Position numbers and translations under genes: made by a program. The notes below the pieces were generated by a model that ran no database searches, was not told the DNA's origin, and saw only the letters and a program-made list of their open reading frames with translations. Shown here piece by piece: positions 24,585 to 34,707 of a DNA stretch of 64,000 nucleotides. This stretch comes from an uncultured Dorea sp. (GTDB lineage: Bacteria; Bacillota; Clostridia; Lachnospirales; Lachnospiraceae), in the NCBI GenBank assembly GCA_948602995.1, contig CAPEBR010000006.1, positions 84,804-148,803 of the forward strand, in the 5' to 3' direction. Every line of letters starts with the position of its first letter. Position 1 is the stretch's first letter.

Positions 24585-27017
24585 TTACATTTTCTGCACG
24601 ATATTAATAATCTTCTTCGGAACATAGATTTCCTTCACTACCGTTCCGGTAATTTTATCTGCAATAGCTTCCTTTCCGGCGGCAATTGCTTCCTCCTTCG
24701 AGATATCGACCGGGATCTGGATGACTGCCTTTGTCTTTCCGTTCAGCTGAACTGGAACTTCAATCTCATCATCCTTCATAGCCTCTTCGTCATAAACAGG
24801 CCAGCCCGCCTTAAAGACAGACCCTGTATGGCCTAACTGCTCCCATGCTTCCTCTGCAATGTGGGGTGCAAACGGGGAAAGAAGCACGGTCATGGCTGAT
24901 AATGTCTCTTTGTCAACTCCGCCTTCCTTTTTTGCAATCTCAATCAATTTATTATTATGCTCCATAAACCCTGAGATTGCTGTGTTCAGACTGAAGCTCT
25001 CCAGACGCACGGTAATATCCTTAATTAGTCTGTGACGTTCTTTGACCATCTCTTTTGTCGCAGTCACATCTGCTTCCCTGCTGTCCATGACAAGATTCCA
25101 AAATCTCTTAAGAAAACGGTTCACACCGTCAATTCCACGGTCATCCCACTCGGCATCCAGTTCCGGCGGCCCAACGAAAAGCTCGTACATACGCAGGGAA
25201 TCACACCCATAGTCTCTCACAAGGTCATCCGGAGATACCACATTGCCTTTTGACTTGCTCATCTTGATTCCGTTCTTTCCTGTAATCATTCCCTGGTTAA
25301 ACAGTTTGTGGAAGGGCTCGTCAAAATCAATAACCCCTATATCGCACAGGAACTTTGTATAAAATCTTGAATACAGAAGATGAAGCACCGCATGCTCCAC
25401 ACCGCCGATATACATATCTACCGGAAGCATTGCATCTGCCTTTTCTCTGGAAACAAGCTCCTTATCATTATGGTTATCCACATAGCGCAGGAAATACCAG
25501 GATGAGCCTGCCCACTGGGGCATTGTATTTGTCTCACGCTTTGCTGGTTTTCCACAGACCGGGCACTTACAGTTTACCCACTCCTCAATCGCTGCAAGGG
25601 GTGATTCCCCGGTTCCTGTGGGCTCATAGGATTCTACCTCTGGAAGACGCAACGGCAGCTCTTCCTCCGGCACCGGCACACATCCACAATCCGGACAGTG
25701 CACAATCGGAATCGGCTCTCCCCAATAGCGCTGACGGGAGAATACCCAGTCACGCAGCTTATAGTTCACAGTTGCACGCCCGATTCCCCTCTCTTCAATC
25801 ATATGAGGCGCCTCCTTTTTCAGTATGGAAGATTCCATACCATTCCACTCCCCGGAATTGATCATGGTTCCGCTTGCTTCTGTGTAAGCCTCCGTCATAT
25901 TCTCAATTTCTTTTCCGTCCTCTGCAATAACCTGTACAATCGGAATACCGAATTTTGTAGCAAATTCAAAATCACGGTCATCATGTGCCGGTACACACAT
26001 AATAGCACCAGTACCGTAATCTGCCAGTACATAATCGGACAGCCAGATCGGCGTCCTCTCGCCATTCAATGGATTAACCGCATAGCTTCCTGTAAATACG
26101 CCAGTCTTTTCCTTATCCTGCATCCGGTCTACATTTGACTTCATGGATGCGTCATAAATATATTTTTCAACAGCTTCTCTCGTCTCATCTGTAGCAAGGC
26201 CCGCAGCAAGCTCGTGCTCTGGTGCAAGTACCATAAAGGTGGCGCCGTATAAAGTATCCGGTCTGGTCGTATAGACTGTAATCTTCTCGTCCCTTCCGTC
26301 TACTGGGAAATCCACCTCTGCACCATAGGATTTTCCAATCCAGTCTGTCTGCATCTTCTTTACCTTCTCCGGCCAGTCAAGCTTATCCAGATCTCCTAGC
26401 AGACGCTCTGCATAGGCGGTAATCTTAAGCATCCACTGACGGAGATTCTTCTTCGTCACCTCTGCGCCGCAGCGCTCACATTTACCATTTACCACCTCTT
26501 CGTTGGCAAGCCCTGTCTTACAGGAAGGACACCAGTTGATGGGAAATTCCTTCTCATAAGCAAGCCCCTCCCTGAACATCTTTACAAAGATCCACTGGGT
26601 CCATTTATAAAACTCTGGATCTGTTGTATTCACCTCTCGGTCCCAGTCGTAAAGGGCCGCAATCTCATTAATCTGTTTTTTAATATTCTTCACATTCTCT
26701 GCAGTAGAAATCGCCGGGTGTACCCCCATCTTAATTGCATAGTTTTCAGCCGGAAGGCCAAATGCATCCCACCCCATAGGATGGATGATGTAGTATCCCT
26801 GCTGAAGCTTATACCTGCTCCATACATCTGAGATCACGTAGCCTCTCCAGTGGCCTACATGCAGGCCATTCCCCGATGGATAAGGGAACATATCCAGACA
26901 GTAATATTTTTCTCTCTTACTTCCATCTTCATTCTCTGTTACGTTCACCGGGTTCTTTTCCCAGTTCTCGCGCCACTTTTTTTCAATTGCCTTATGATTA
27001 TAAGGGATTTTAGACAT
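24585..27017 (-). CDS. leuS: Leucyl-tRNA synthetase
   Basis: An 810-residue class I enzyme with the HIGH-type motif in FPYPSGNGLHVGHWRGYV, the editing domain region TTRPDTLYGATFMVLAPEHE, the zinc-like WCPSCKTGLANEEVVNGKCERCG module, and the KMSKS loop in GIKMSKSKGNVVSPDD. It charges tRNA-Leu in the cytoplasm. It has AGGAGGAG before the ATG and a T-box leader upstream, so its expression responds to uncharged tRNA-Leu. Confidence 0.97.
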   Translation of the reverse strand: MSKIPYNHKAIEKKWRENWEKNPVNVTENEDGSKREKYYCLDMFPYPSGNGLHVGHWRGYVISDVWSRYKLQQGYYIIHPMGWDAFGLPAENYAIKMGVHPAISTAENVKNIKKQINEIAALYDWDREVNTTDPEFYKWTQWIFVKMFREGLAYEKEFPINWCPSCKTGLANEEVVNGKCERCGAEVTKKNLRQWMLKITAYAERLLGDLDKLDWPEKVKKMQTDWIGKSYGAEVDFPVDGRDEKITVYTTRPDTLYGATFMVLAPEHELAAGLATDETREAVEKYIYDASMKSNVDRMQDKEKTGVFTGSYAVNPLNGERTPIWLSDYVLADYGTGAIMCVPAHDDRDFEFATKFGIPIVQVIAEDGKEIENMTEAYTEASGTMINSGEWNGMESSILKKEAPHMIEERGIGRATVNYKLRDWVFSRQRYWGEPIPIVHCPDCGCVPVPEEELPLRLPEVESYEPTGTGESPLAAIEEWVNCKCPVCGKPAKRETNTMPQWAGSSWYFLRYVDNHNDKELVSREKADAMLPVDMYIGGVEHAVLHLLYSRFYTKFLCDIGVIDFDEPFHKLFNQGMITGKNGIKMSKSKGNVVSPDDLVRDYGCDSLRMYELFVGPPELDAEWDDRGIDGVNRFLKRFWNLVMDSREADVTATKEMVKERHRLIKDITVRLESFSLNTAISGFMEHNNKLIEIAKKEGGVDKETLSAMTVLLSPFAPHIAEEAWEQLGHTGSVFKAGWPVYDEEAMKDDEIEVPVQLNGKTKAVIQIPVDISKEEAIAAGKEAIADKITGTVVKEIYVPKKIINIVQKM

Positions 27018-27107
27018 CTTTTTACTCCTCCTACTATGATAAGGAACTGTTCAGAAATAACTTGTGAATAGTCCCTAACGTCAAAGATCTCGCCACAGGC
27101 ATGAAAC

Positions 27108-27257
27108 AAAAAGTCCTTCCATCTCAAAAGAGACGAAAAGACTTCACTTCCGCGGTACCACTCTTCTTCATACAGGGCACTGCTGCCTCGCACCCTCCGG
27201 CAGCTCTCTGAAAACAATCGGCTCTTACTACTCCTCATCAACGTTTCTTTCTTATTC
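27108..27257 (-). ncRNA. T-box leader of leuS
   Basis: The conserved T-box AGAGTGGTACCGCGG lies at 27150-27164 (minus strand) after a GATGAGGAGTAGTAAGAG entry and an AGAGAGCTGCCGG...GGTGCGAGGCAGC stem, as expected for stem I. A terminator with stem AAGTC.TTTTCGTCTC/GAGATGGAAGGACTT and a T run ends at 27108. The distance from the presumed start (near 27257) to the T-box is only about 100 bases, shorter than most, so stem II and the pseudoknot region are reduced or absent. The specifier triplet is not certain; CTG in the CCCTGTATGAAG stretch would fit leucine. Confidence 0.8.
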
Positions 27258-27263
27258 TTCATT

Positions 27264-27292
27264 ATTATACGGATAATGTTAAAATAAGTCAA
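27264..27292 (-). promoter_or_regulatory. Promoter of the T-box-leuS unit
   Basis: On the minus strand TTGACT and TATAAT are separated by 17 bp. The expected start is just upstream of the T-box stem. Confidence 0.8.
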
Positions 27293-27339
27293 GTGATTCT
27301 GACAAATCTTTTAATAATCTGATTAACTTGAAATTATGG

Positions 27340-27368
27340 TTGTTCCTGTCCTCTCTTTCGTGTATAAT
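27340..27368 (+). promoter_or_regulatory. Promoter of the P-loop gene
   Basis: TTGTTC and TATAAT with 17 bp between them, 63 bp before the next ATG; AAAGGAGAG precedes that ATG. Confidence 0.65.
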
Positions 27369-27431
27369 AGAAACAGGTAACGGTACTGAAAGCATTTCAG
27401 TATAATATGATACATAAAGGAGAGTTCGCCA

Positions 27432-27854
27432 ATGGTAAATTTATTAACAGGTCCGAAAGGGAGCGGCAAGACACAGCAGATGATTGAACTTGCTAACAAA
27501 AAAGTAAAAGACTGCAACGGTAATGTCGTATTTATCAAAAAAACGCACAGAGACACCGCAAGCGTCACATTTGATATCCGTACCATCTGTATGGATGACT
27601 ACACATCAATTACCAACATTGATGAATATATCGGATTTTTATATGGAATGTATAGCTCCAACCATGATATTGAATGTGTATTTATCGACGGGATCCTGAA
27701 GCATGCTGATGTTTCTTTAGAAAATATGCCAGAATTTATAGAGAGACTTAAGAAGATTTCCTCTGACTGCGGCATTGAATTCTTTGTAAGCATCAGCGGC
27801 GCAAAAGAAGATCTGAAGGATGTTAATGCAGAAAACATAAGCTTTATTAATTAA
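27432..27854 (+). CDS. Small P-loop ATPase-like protein
   Basis: A 140-residue protein with Walker A GPKGSGKTQQM at residues 7-17 and a likely Walker B in IECVFIDGILKHA. It is short of any additional module. Similar small P-loop proteins without annotation occur in Lachnospiraceae. It has its own promoter and terminator and is not part of the leuS operon, so its role cannot be inferred from neighbours. Confidence 0.6.
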   Translation: MVNLLTGPKGSGKTQQMIELANKKVKDCNGNVVFIKKTHRDTASVTFDIRTICMDDYTSITNIDEYIGFLYGMYSSNHDIECVFIDGILKHADVSLENMPEFIERLKKISSDCGIEFFVSISGAKEDLKDVNAENISFIN

Positions 27855-27867
27855 GACTCAGAAGCAG

Positions 27868-27893
27868 ACGGGAACGGCTAAAGCCGTTCCCGT
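27868..27893 (+). terminator. Terminator of the P-loop gene
   Basis: ACGGGAACGGCT pairs with AGCCGTTCCCGT around AA; TTTTCT follows. It starts 13 bp after the stop. Confidence 0.85.
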
Positions 27894-27918
27894 TTTCTCA
27901 CGCAATTACTTAATTCCT

Positions 27919-29523
27919 CTATCTGTCAAATGTCAGCGACATGACTGTATTTGCCTGCTCGCCTTCCTTATATTCCATGGTAATCTTCTGACCCTCCTCA
28001 CATCTTACAACATCAATAAAGTCAACAACTGAGATGTCAAAGATATCATCAGAGCCTGTCACCATCAGATAATAGTGGGAGGTCCCGTCAAGAACTGCCT
28101 GGGCGATCTTAGTAATCTCACCTGTCACGGTATGCACCTCTCTCGTATCCTTCTCAGCTTCCTTCACGCCGCTGCTTAAGAGAAGCTCCAGATAATTCTC
28201 CTCACACTGGCTCACACTGTCACCGATTGCTACAATCTGATATTTCTGTACATTTACCATGGCATATTTTTTTACGAGACCCGCGTCATCCTTGAGGGCT
28301 ATAAAATAGGTTGGCTCACCGGAAATATTCAGAAGCAGCGGAAAGGTGGCGATATACTTCAGGTTCTGTACCTGTCCTTCTGCGGATGACATAGCGGAAG
28401 ATTCTGTTGCACCTTCTACCTCGTAATATTTCGTCTCCATAGTCCTCTGGTTTGAAAGAACAAAACCTACATTAGACTGGTCGCCATTTACTGAGGTAAC
28501 ACCTGTATACATCCATACATCATCATCCAATGCCAGATAATTGTATCCGTCTGTTGTCTTAAGACAGTCTTTCTGACTTAGCACACTGTTAAAGAATCCA
28601 TGCTTCAGAGTGCCATAGTAATCAAAAAGCTCCACAAGAAGATCTGCGGAATACGCACGGTCAATCCACTCTGGCGCCTCATCCACCTGATAGGTCTTCA
28701 TCTCACCGGTTACCGCATTACAGATTACAACCTTTCCTACTGTCTCCCCGCCAAACAGTCCGATATTGAACTTTTTCACCGGGGCAATCCAGTAGGGAAT
28801 GCCTTCATCGTCAATCTCGAAGCTAAGCTGTCCATAGATATATGTGGGATGCGCAAATCGCAGATGCCGGTAGATATTCCGGTTAAAATGCTCACATGTC
28901 ATATATTTCATTCCCTCTTTAAGCTTCACGATCTCTGTACTCTGGGTCGCCATATTGATACGGATATATGCCGGAATTCCCTCGGAGCGGTTCGTGAACC
29001 ACTTAATCAGACTCGCGTATTTCAGCGGGGATACCCTCACCGGATTATCATTGTAATTGATCTGGGAATAGATCTCGTCTGCCTCAAACTGGGAAACCAT
29101 ATCTACCATACTTCCCATCTTCCGGTCGCCGAGAATCTCTGCGGTTTCCTTATCAAGAAGCGGTATCATGTCAAAAGAAAGCTCCTCCACATCGTCTGTG
29201 AAATTGCCCTCTTCCACCTTCATCAGCCCCTGGTATTTCTTCGCATTAACAATCGGTGAGGACAGAACGGAACCAATCAGATACACTGCCCCTATACCCA
29301 GTATCAGAATGCCGAAGCATTTTACTACCTTATTCTCCTTAAATTCATGTCTCCCGAGCCGCTTTTTTACCACATATGCCACTGCCAGTACAAGCAGCAG
29401 AAACAGCCCCATAACCCAGGTGTCTGATGAATGAATATTGATAGCAGGGAGTGTTACATAATAGTACACCGCTGCTGCGACCAATATGCCCAGCGCAAAA
29501 AGTATCTTTTTCTTTCCTTTCAT
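27919..29523 (-). CDS. Membrane-anchored protein of unknown function, 534 residues
   Basis: Three hydrophobic segments lie in the first 95 residues (ILFALGILVAAAVYYYVTL, WVMGLFLLLVLAVAYVV, FGILILGIGAVYLIGSVL), followed by a large, mostly beta-rich extracytoplasmic or cytoplasmic domain without recognised motifs. It shows a HSSDTW turn and many acidic stretches. GGAGG precedes the ATG. It follows trkH by 65 bp with a hairpin between, so it may share the K+ uptake transcript, but a link is only suggested. I do not recognise the family. Confidence 0.65.
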   Translation of the reverse strand: MKGKKKILFALGILVAAAVYYYVTLPAINIHSSDTWVMGLFLLLVLAVAYVVKKRLGRHEFKENKVVKCFGILILGIGAVYLIGSVLSSPIVNAKKYQGLMKVEEGNFTDDVEELSFDMIPLLDKETAEILGDRKMGSMVDMVSQFEADEIYSQINYNDNPVRVSPLKYASLIKWFTNRSEGIPAYIRINMATQSTEIVKLKEGMKYMTCEHFNRNIYRHLRFAHPTYIYGQLSFEIDDEGIPYWIAPVKKFNIGLFGGETVGKVVICNAVTGEMKTYQVDEAPEWIDRAYSADLLVELFDYYGTLKHGFFNSVLSQKDCLKTTDGYNYLALDDDVWMYTGVTSVNGDQSNVGFVLSNQRTMETKYYEVEGATESSAMSSAEGQVQNLKYIATFPLLLNISGEPTYFIALKDDAGLVKKYAMVNVQKYQIVAIGDSVSQCEENYLELLLSSGVKEAEKDTREVHTVTGEITKIAQAVLDGTSHYYLMVTGSDDIFDISVVDFIDVVRCEEGQKITMEYKEGEQANTVMSLTFDR

Positions 29524-29588
29524 ATTATACCTCCGTTAAAATGTAACAGTTCAGACAAGCTGCCCTCAGACCTGTCTGAATTGTTACG

Positions 29589-31037
29589 TTAAAATTTCTT
29601 TCTCCATGAAAATGACGTAAGCAGCATCAAAAACGGGAAGATCTCCAGCCTGCCGGCAAGCATGTCAAAGCAGAACACCAGCTTGGACAGAATCGAAAAA
29701 TCTGCAAAATTGCCGGCCGGCCCCACCTCTGCAATACCCGGGCCAATATTGTTCAGTGTTGTAATAACGGAACTGAATGTAGTCGCAAAGTCCTTGTTAT
29801 CCAAAGAAACCAGAAGAACAGACACCACCATGATCCCGACATATGCCATTAGGTACACATAGACATTTTTCAAAATATCCTGGCTCATCTTCTTCCCGTT
29901 AATACGGATAATATTCACTGACTGCGGGTGTACCAGCTGTTTGATTCCCTGTCTGATCGTTTTAAATATAATCAGCACCCTGGATACCTTGATTCCGCCT
30001 CCTGTTGAAGACGCACATGCGCCGACAATCATCAGAAATATGATGATGCACTGGGAAAACATGGGCCACACGTTATAATCTACAGTTGCATACCCAGTAG
30101 TCGTAATGATGGACGCAACCTGGAAGATTGCATACCGGAATGCCGTAAACGGACTGGGATACTGGCTGCTTGTATTTATTGTAATCGCCAGTGCTGCTGC
30201 TGCAATAATTCCCAGGTAAGCCTTCAGCTCTTCATTTTTCCATACCTGCTTTGCCTCTTTGATCAGAAGGAAGAAATATAGGTTAAAATTCACCCCAAAT
30301 AAAATCATGAACAGAGTAATTACTCCATCAATGTATGCACTGTCAAAATGTCCCACACTCTGTGCATAATTGGAAAACCCTCCGGTTCCAGCCGTGCCAA
30401 AGGCATGGATCAGACTATCAAAAAGATCCATTCCTCCAAGGATCAGCAGGATCACCTCAAGCACAGTCATGCCAAAGTAAATTCCGTACAGGATTCTTGC
30501 CGTAGACATAGTCTTGGGCACAAGCTTATCCTTTTCAGGACCCGGAACCTCTGCACGCATCAGATACATAGAGTTCTTCTTATCCAGTGTTGTCAGCATC
30601 ATGACAAATACAAGCACTCCCATACCGCCTACCCAGTGGGAGAAACTCCGCCAGAACAGCATACACCGGGGAAGTGCCTCCACATCTCTTAAAATAGAGG
30701 AACCTGTCGTTGTAAATCCAGATACCATCTCAAACAGCGCATCCACATAATTCGGAATGCTTCTGGATATGGTGAACGGGAGTGCTCCAAACAGAGACCA
30801 GAGCCCCCATGCACTTGCGACGATAATCATACCGTCCTTCCCATAGATTGACGGTGCCTCTGGCTTTCTACGTCCAAAAAAAACAAATATAAGCAGAAGG
30901 ACCACTGCAGGAATCAGGAAAGCACATGCCTCCTTAAACTCCCCGTAGATCACTCCTGTCAGTGCAGGAAGCAGCAGAAGCAGTGCCTCCACTCCCAACA
31001 TCTTTGCTAATATAAAACGTATCATTTTATGATTCAT
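29589..31037 (-). CDS. trkH: TrkH-type potassium uptake membrane subunit
   Basis: The start is taken at 31037 (MNHKMIRFILAKMLG); the longer ORF has no ribosome site. The 482-residue protein has about ten membrane helices and pore loops including SGFTTTGSSI and STGGGIKVSRV, as in TrkH/KtrB channels. It translocates K+, together with the NAD-binding TrkA subunit encoded just upstream (19 bp gap). Confidence 0.9.
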   Translation of the reverse strand: MNHKMIRFILAKMLGVEALLLLLPALTGVIYGEFKEACAFLIPAVVLLLIFVFFGRRKPEAPSIYGKDGMIIVASAWGLWSLFGALPFTISRSIPNYVDALFEMVSGFTTTGSSILRDVEALPRCMLFWRSFSHWVGGMGVLVFVMMLTTLDKKNSMYLMRAEVPGPEKDKLVPKTMSTARILYGIYFGMTVLEVILLILGGMDLFDSLIHAFGTAGTGGFSNYAQSVGHFDSAYIDGVITLFMILFGVNFNLYFFLLIKEAKQVWKNEELKAYLGIIAAAALAITINTSSQYPSPFTAFRYAIFQVASIITTTGYATVDYNVWPMFSQCIIIFLMIVGACASSTGGGIKVSRVLIIFKTIRQGIKQLVHPQSVNIIRINGKKMSQDILKNVYVYLMAYVGIMVVSVLLVSLDNKDFATTFSSVITTLNNIGPGIAEVGPAGNFADFSILSKLVFCFDMLAGRLEIFPFLMLLTSFSWRKKF

Positions 31038-31056
31038 GGCTTTTCTTCTGACTCTC

Positions 31057-32415
31057 CTATGCAAGTATATCCCTAAATTCTCTGATTGCATGCTCTTTCG
31101 TAACTACGATCACACTGTCTCCCACCTCCAGATGATCATCACCATTGGGAATAATAATATTCCGCTTCCGGCCGATACAGGCAATCAAGTGGTTGGACTT
31201 TGTTGGAAGATCCCTAAGCGGAATATCTGTATATTCACACTGCTGTCTGATAATATACTCCTGGGCCTCTATCCTCCCATTTACCAGACGGTACATGGTC
31301 TCAACATTGGCATTGCTATAGGAATTCATACGTGCTTTTACATAGTTAAGGATCGCATTGGCGGCTGCACCCTTCGCTGAAACCGTGCTGTCGATTCCCA
31401 GTTCCTCCACCATCTGTGCACGGGTATCATTATTCACCTTTGCAACAATTTTTTTCACGTCCTGGGTCTTTGCATAAAGAGACATGATAATATTCTCCTC
31501 GTCCATTCCAGTAAGAGCAACTAATGCATCGGCGCTCTGAAGTCCCTCTTCAAGAAGCAGATCCTGGTCAGCCGCATCCCCATGGATCACCATGGCTTTG
31601 GGGAGCTGCTCGCAGAGCTCCTCACATCTTTTTTCATTTTTCTCAATAATTTTTACCTGCATTCCAGCCTGCAGAAGCTGCTTTGTTAAATAGAAGCACA
31701 GATGCCCGCCTCCACAGATCAGTACATTCTTAATCTTCGCATTCTTCTTTCCCATTGACTTAAAAAAGGTCTTGAGGTTTCCATGGGCAGCAGCAATGTG
31801 AAGCTTATCCCCCTGCCTCAGGACAAAACCACCATCTGGAATATAGACATCGTTTCCCCGTTTAACAGCACATACAAGCATCTTGATCTGAAACCGCCTG
31901 TATATCTCTGCCAGGGACAAATCCGCAAGCTGGCTGTCCGCACGGACAGGAACCTCCACCAGTTCTACCTTCCCTTTCATAAAGGTCTCCACCTTGTTCG
32001 CCTCCGGAAACAGGAGAACCCTGGCCACTTCATTTGCAGCGGCAAGCTCGGGATTTACTGCCATACTAAGGTGCAGGTCTGCTTTCAGAAGATCAATCTG
32101 CTGATAGTATATGGGATTTCTGAGCCTGGCAATCGTATGCTTTGCCCCAATCTTTCTTGCCAAAAGACAGCACAGCATATTCATCTCATCAGAAGAAGCA
32201 CATGCAATCACAAGATCTGCATTCGGTACATCCGCCTGCCTCTGTATCTCCACATCCGCACCATTTCCCGAAATGCAGAAAATATCCAGCTGATTCAGCG
32301 CTGCCTGCAGCTTCCCCTCATTCTGATCAATTAAAACAATATCATAATCCTCTTCGGACAGCTGGGTTGTAAGCTTATGCCCCACCTTACCGTCACCTAT
32401 AATTACAATCCTCAT
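31057..32415 (-). CDS. trkA: TrkA-type potassium uptake NAD-binding subunit
   Basis: Two tandem RCK/Rossmann halves: MRIVIIGDGKVGHKLTTQLS with the usual D-x-E pair (LIDQNEGK), and a second one at NVLICGGGHLCFYLTKQL. Each is followed by a TrkA-C domain. The 452-residue length fits the two-domain form. It binds NAD(H)/ATP in the cytoplasm and gates TrkH. AGAGGATT precedes the ATG at 32415; the longer frame is not favoured. Confidence 0.9.
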   Translation of the reverse strand: MRIVIIGDGKVGHKLTTQLSEEDYDIVLIDQNEGKLQAALNQLDIFCISGNGADVEIQRQADVPNADLVIACASSDEMNMLCCLLARKIGAKHTIARLRNPIYYQQIDLLKADLHLSMAVNPELAAANEVARVLLFPEANKVETFMKGKVELVEVPVRADSQLADLSLAEIYRRFQIKMLVCAVKRGNDVYIPDGGFVLRQGDKLHIAAAHGNLKTFFKSMGKKNAKIKNVLICGGGHLCFYLTKQLLQAGMQVKIIEKNEKRCEELCEQLPKAMVIHGDAADQDLLLEEGLQSADALVALTGMDEENIIMSLYAKTQDVKKIVAKVNNDTRAQMVEELGIDSTVSAKGAAANAILNYVKARMNSYSNANVETMYRLVNGRIEAQEYIIRQQCEYTDIPLRDLPTKSNHLIACIGRKRNIIIPNGDDHLEVGDSVIVVTKEHAIREFRDILA

Positions 32416-32556
32416 TTCTATAATCCTCTTTTTGTATATAGTATCATGCCTGAAACTGTTCCATATCTTCACAATTGTTCACAGGCATCTGTTTGAAACC
32501 GATTACTATTCAAAGATAAAACAGTTACCACATCAATGGATTATAGCACCTTTATA

Positions 32557-32593
32557 ACAAGAAAAAAAGCCCTTTTAGGGCTTTTTTTCTTGT
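32557..32593. terminator. Strong terminator after the EF-G-like gene
   Basis: Two 17-bp arms (ACAAGAAAAAAAGCCCT and its complement) with a TTT loop. The A/T flanks make it active on either strand. It separates the EF-G-like gene from trkA. Confidence 0.9.
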
Positions 32594-32631
32594 GTTTTAT
32601 TTATAGTTACTGTTCACTCCGTTCACAGTAA

Positions 32632-34707
32632 CTATTCTTCTGCTGTTCTCTTGGCAATCTCTGCTTCCTGGACATCGGACGGCGCCTGCTCATAGCGGGC
32701 AAACTCATACTCATAAGTACCTCTTCCGCCTGTCATAGAGCGAAGCGTTGTACAGTATCCGAAAAGACCTGTCATTGGAACATCAGCCTCAATTACCTGT
32801 CTGCCATTTCCTGTCGGGTTCATACCAAGCACCCGGCCGCGCCGTTTATTCAGGTCACCCATAACATCGCCTGTATAGTCATCCGGCACCGTTACCTTTA
32901 CAGATGCGATTGGCTCTAAGAGGATCGGGCCTGCTTCCATAAATCCCTTCTTAAATGCCTGGACTGTTGCGGTCTTAAATGCCATCTCAGAGGAATCTAC
33001 CGGATGGTAGGAGCCGTCATAAAGCACTGCCTTCACGCCAACTACCGGATATCCGGCAAGAGGCCCCTTTATTACAGAATCCTGAAGACCCTTTTCCACT
33101 GCCGGGAAATAGTTCTTCGGAACTGCTCCGCCGACTACCTCTTCTTCAAATACATACGGGGTATCCATGTCGCCGGATGGTTCGAACCGCATCTTAACAT
33201 GTCCGTACTGTCCATGTCCGCCAGACTGCTTCTTATACTTTGTATCCACATCTGATTTCTTCTTAATGGTTTCTCTGAAGGCAACCTTCGGTGTCTCTAA
33301 GATTACCTCGCATTTGTACCTCTCTGCAAGCTTGCTTACCACGATCTCCAGGTGCTGGTCTCCCATGCCATAGATCAGTGTCTGGCGGTTCTCACTGTCA
33401 TTAACAGACTTGAGGGTTACATCCTCCGCCATCATTCTCTGAAGAGCCTGGGATACCTTATCTTCATCCCCTTTGTTCTTGGTCGCATATCTCATATATG
33501 TATATGGCCTGGAATATTCTGTCTTTCCAAAAAGAACCGGTGTGCCCTTAGCTGAAAGAGTATCCCCTGTCTTCGTATTCGTAAGCTTGCCGATAGCCCC
33601 GATATCTCCTGCGAAGAGCTCGCTGATCTCTAACGGCTTATTTCCTGACATCGTATAGATCTTTCCAAGCTTCTCATCTGCCTCTGAGGTGCTGTTATAG
33701 AGAACATCCTCTCCTTTTAGCACGCCTGAGCACACCTTCACAAAGGAATACTTACCGATGAAAGGATCTACCATTGTCTTAAATACATAAGCAGACTTTG
33801 CCTTTGCGAAGTCATAATCCGCCTCATAGATCTCATTCGTCTTGCGGTTGATACCTGCACATTCTCTAAGATCCGGACTCGGGAAAAATCTCACAATGTC
33901 AGATAACAGATTCGCAACTCCCTGTGCCTGGATATTGGAGCCCATGGCTACCGGAACAATGCTTCCTTCCATAACTTCTGTACGCATCGCTGCGCGGATC
34001 TCCTCTACTGAGAACTCTTCGCCTGCAAAATAGCGGTCCATAAATTCTTCGCTTGTCTCTGCCACCGCCTCAAGAAGCTTCTCGCGATAGGTCTCCAGGT
34101 TTTCCTTACAATAATCCGGGATCTCACATTCTTCTCTCTGTCCGATACCCGTGTAGCGTCTGCCGGCGTTCTTAATGATATTGACATAGCCTACCAGCTT
34201 CTCATTCTCACGGATTGGCTGGAAATGCGGCGCAATCACCTTGCCGTATCTGTCGTTCAGATCCTCAACAACCTGACGGAAGCTTGCATCATCCACATCC
34301 ATCTCCGTCACGTACACCATCCTTGGAAGATTATACTTATCACACAGCTCCCATGCCTTCTCGGTCCCGACCTCGACTCCCGCCTTACCGGACACTACGA
34401 TTACTGCAGCATCTGCCGCGCTCACTGCCTCTTCTACTTCACCTACGAAATCGAAATATCCCGGAGTGTCAAGAATGTTAATCTTCGCCTTTTCCCACTC
34501 AATCGGAATCAGTGTCGTACTAATGGAAAATCCCCTCTTCTGCTCCTCTTTATCAAAATCACTAATCGTATTCTTATCAGATACCTTCCCCATACGATTC
34601 GTTGCTCCTGATACATAAGCCATAGCCTCGGCAAGACTGGTCTTACCACAGCCGCCATGTCCCAAGAGTACCACATTTCTGATCTCGTCAGTTCTATAAA
34701 CCTTCAT
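32632..34707 (-). CDS. EF-G-like translational GTPase (FusA2-type), altered catalytic motifs
   Basis: A 691-residue protein with the five EF-G domains, from G1 GHGGCGKTSLAEAM to the C-terminal RRGRVLGM... and TGLFGYCTTLRSMTGGRG block. The G3 motif reads DTPGYFDF; EF-G itself has DTPGHVDF, so the catalytic switch-II histidine is tyrosine. The G4 motif is TEMD instead of NKxD. It belongs to the clostridial paralogue group, not the main fusA. GTP hydrolysis and ribosome role are likely changed; function unknown. AAGGAGG precedes the ATG. Confidence 0.85.
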   Translation of the reverse strand: MKVYRTDEIRNVVLLGHGGCGKTSLAEAMAYVSGATNRMGKVSDKNTISDFDKEEQKRGFSISTTLIPIEWEKAKINILDTPGYFDFVGEVEEAVSAADAAVIVVSGKAGVEVGTEKAWELCDKYNLPRMVYVTEMDVDDASFRQVVEDLNDRYGKVIAPHFQPIRENEKLVGYVNIIKNAGRRYTGIGQREECEIPDYCKENLETYREKLLEAVAETSEEFMDRYFAGEEFSVEEIRAAMRTEVMEGSIVPVAMGSNIQAQGVANLLSDIVRFFPSPDLRECAGINRKTNEIYEADYDFAKAKSAYVFKTMVDPFIGKYSFVKVCSGVLKGEDVLYNSTSEADEKLGKIYTMSGNKPLEISELFAGDIGAIGKLTNTKTGDTLSAKGTPVLFGKTEYSRPYTYMRYATKNKGDEDKVSQALQRMMAEDVTLKSVNDSENRQTLIYGMGDQHLEIVVSKLAERYKCEVILETPKVAFRETIKKKSDVDTKYKKQSGGHGQYGHVKMRFEPSGDMDTPYVFEEEVVGGAVPKNYFPAVEKGLQDSVIKGPLAGYPVVGVKAVLYDGSYHPVDSSEMAFKTATVQAFKKGFMEAGPILLEPIASVKVTVPDDYTGDVMGDLNKRRGRVLGMNPTGNGRQVIEADVPMTGLFGYCTTLRSMTGGRGTYEYEFARYEQAPSDVQEAEIAKRTAEE

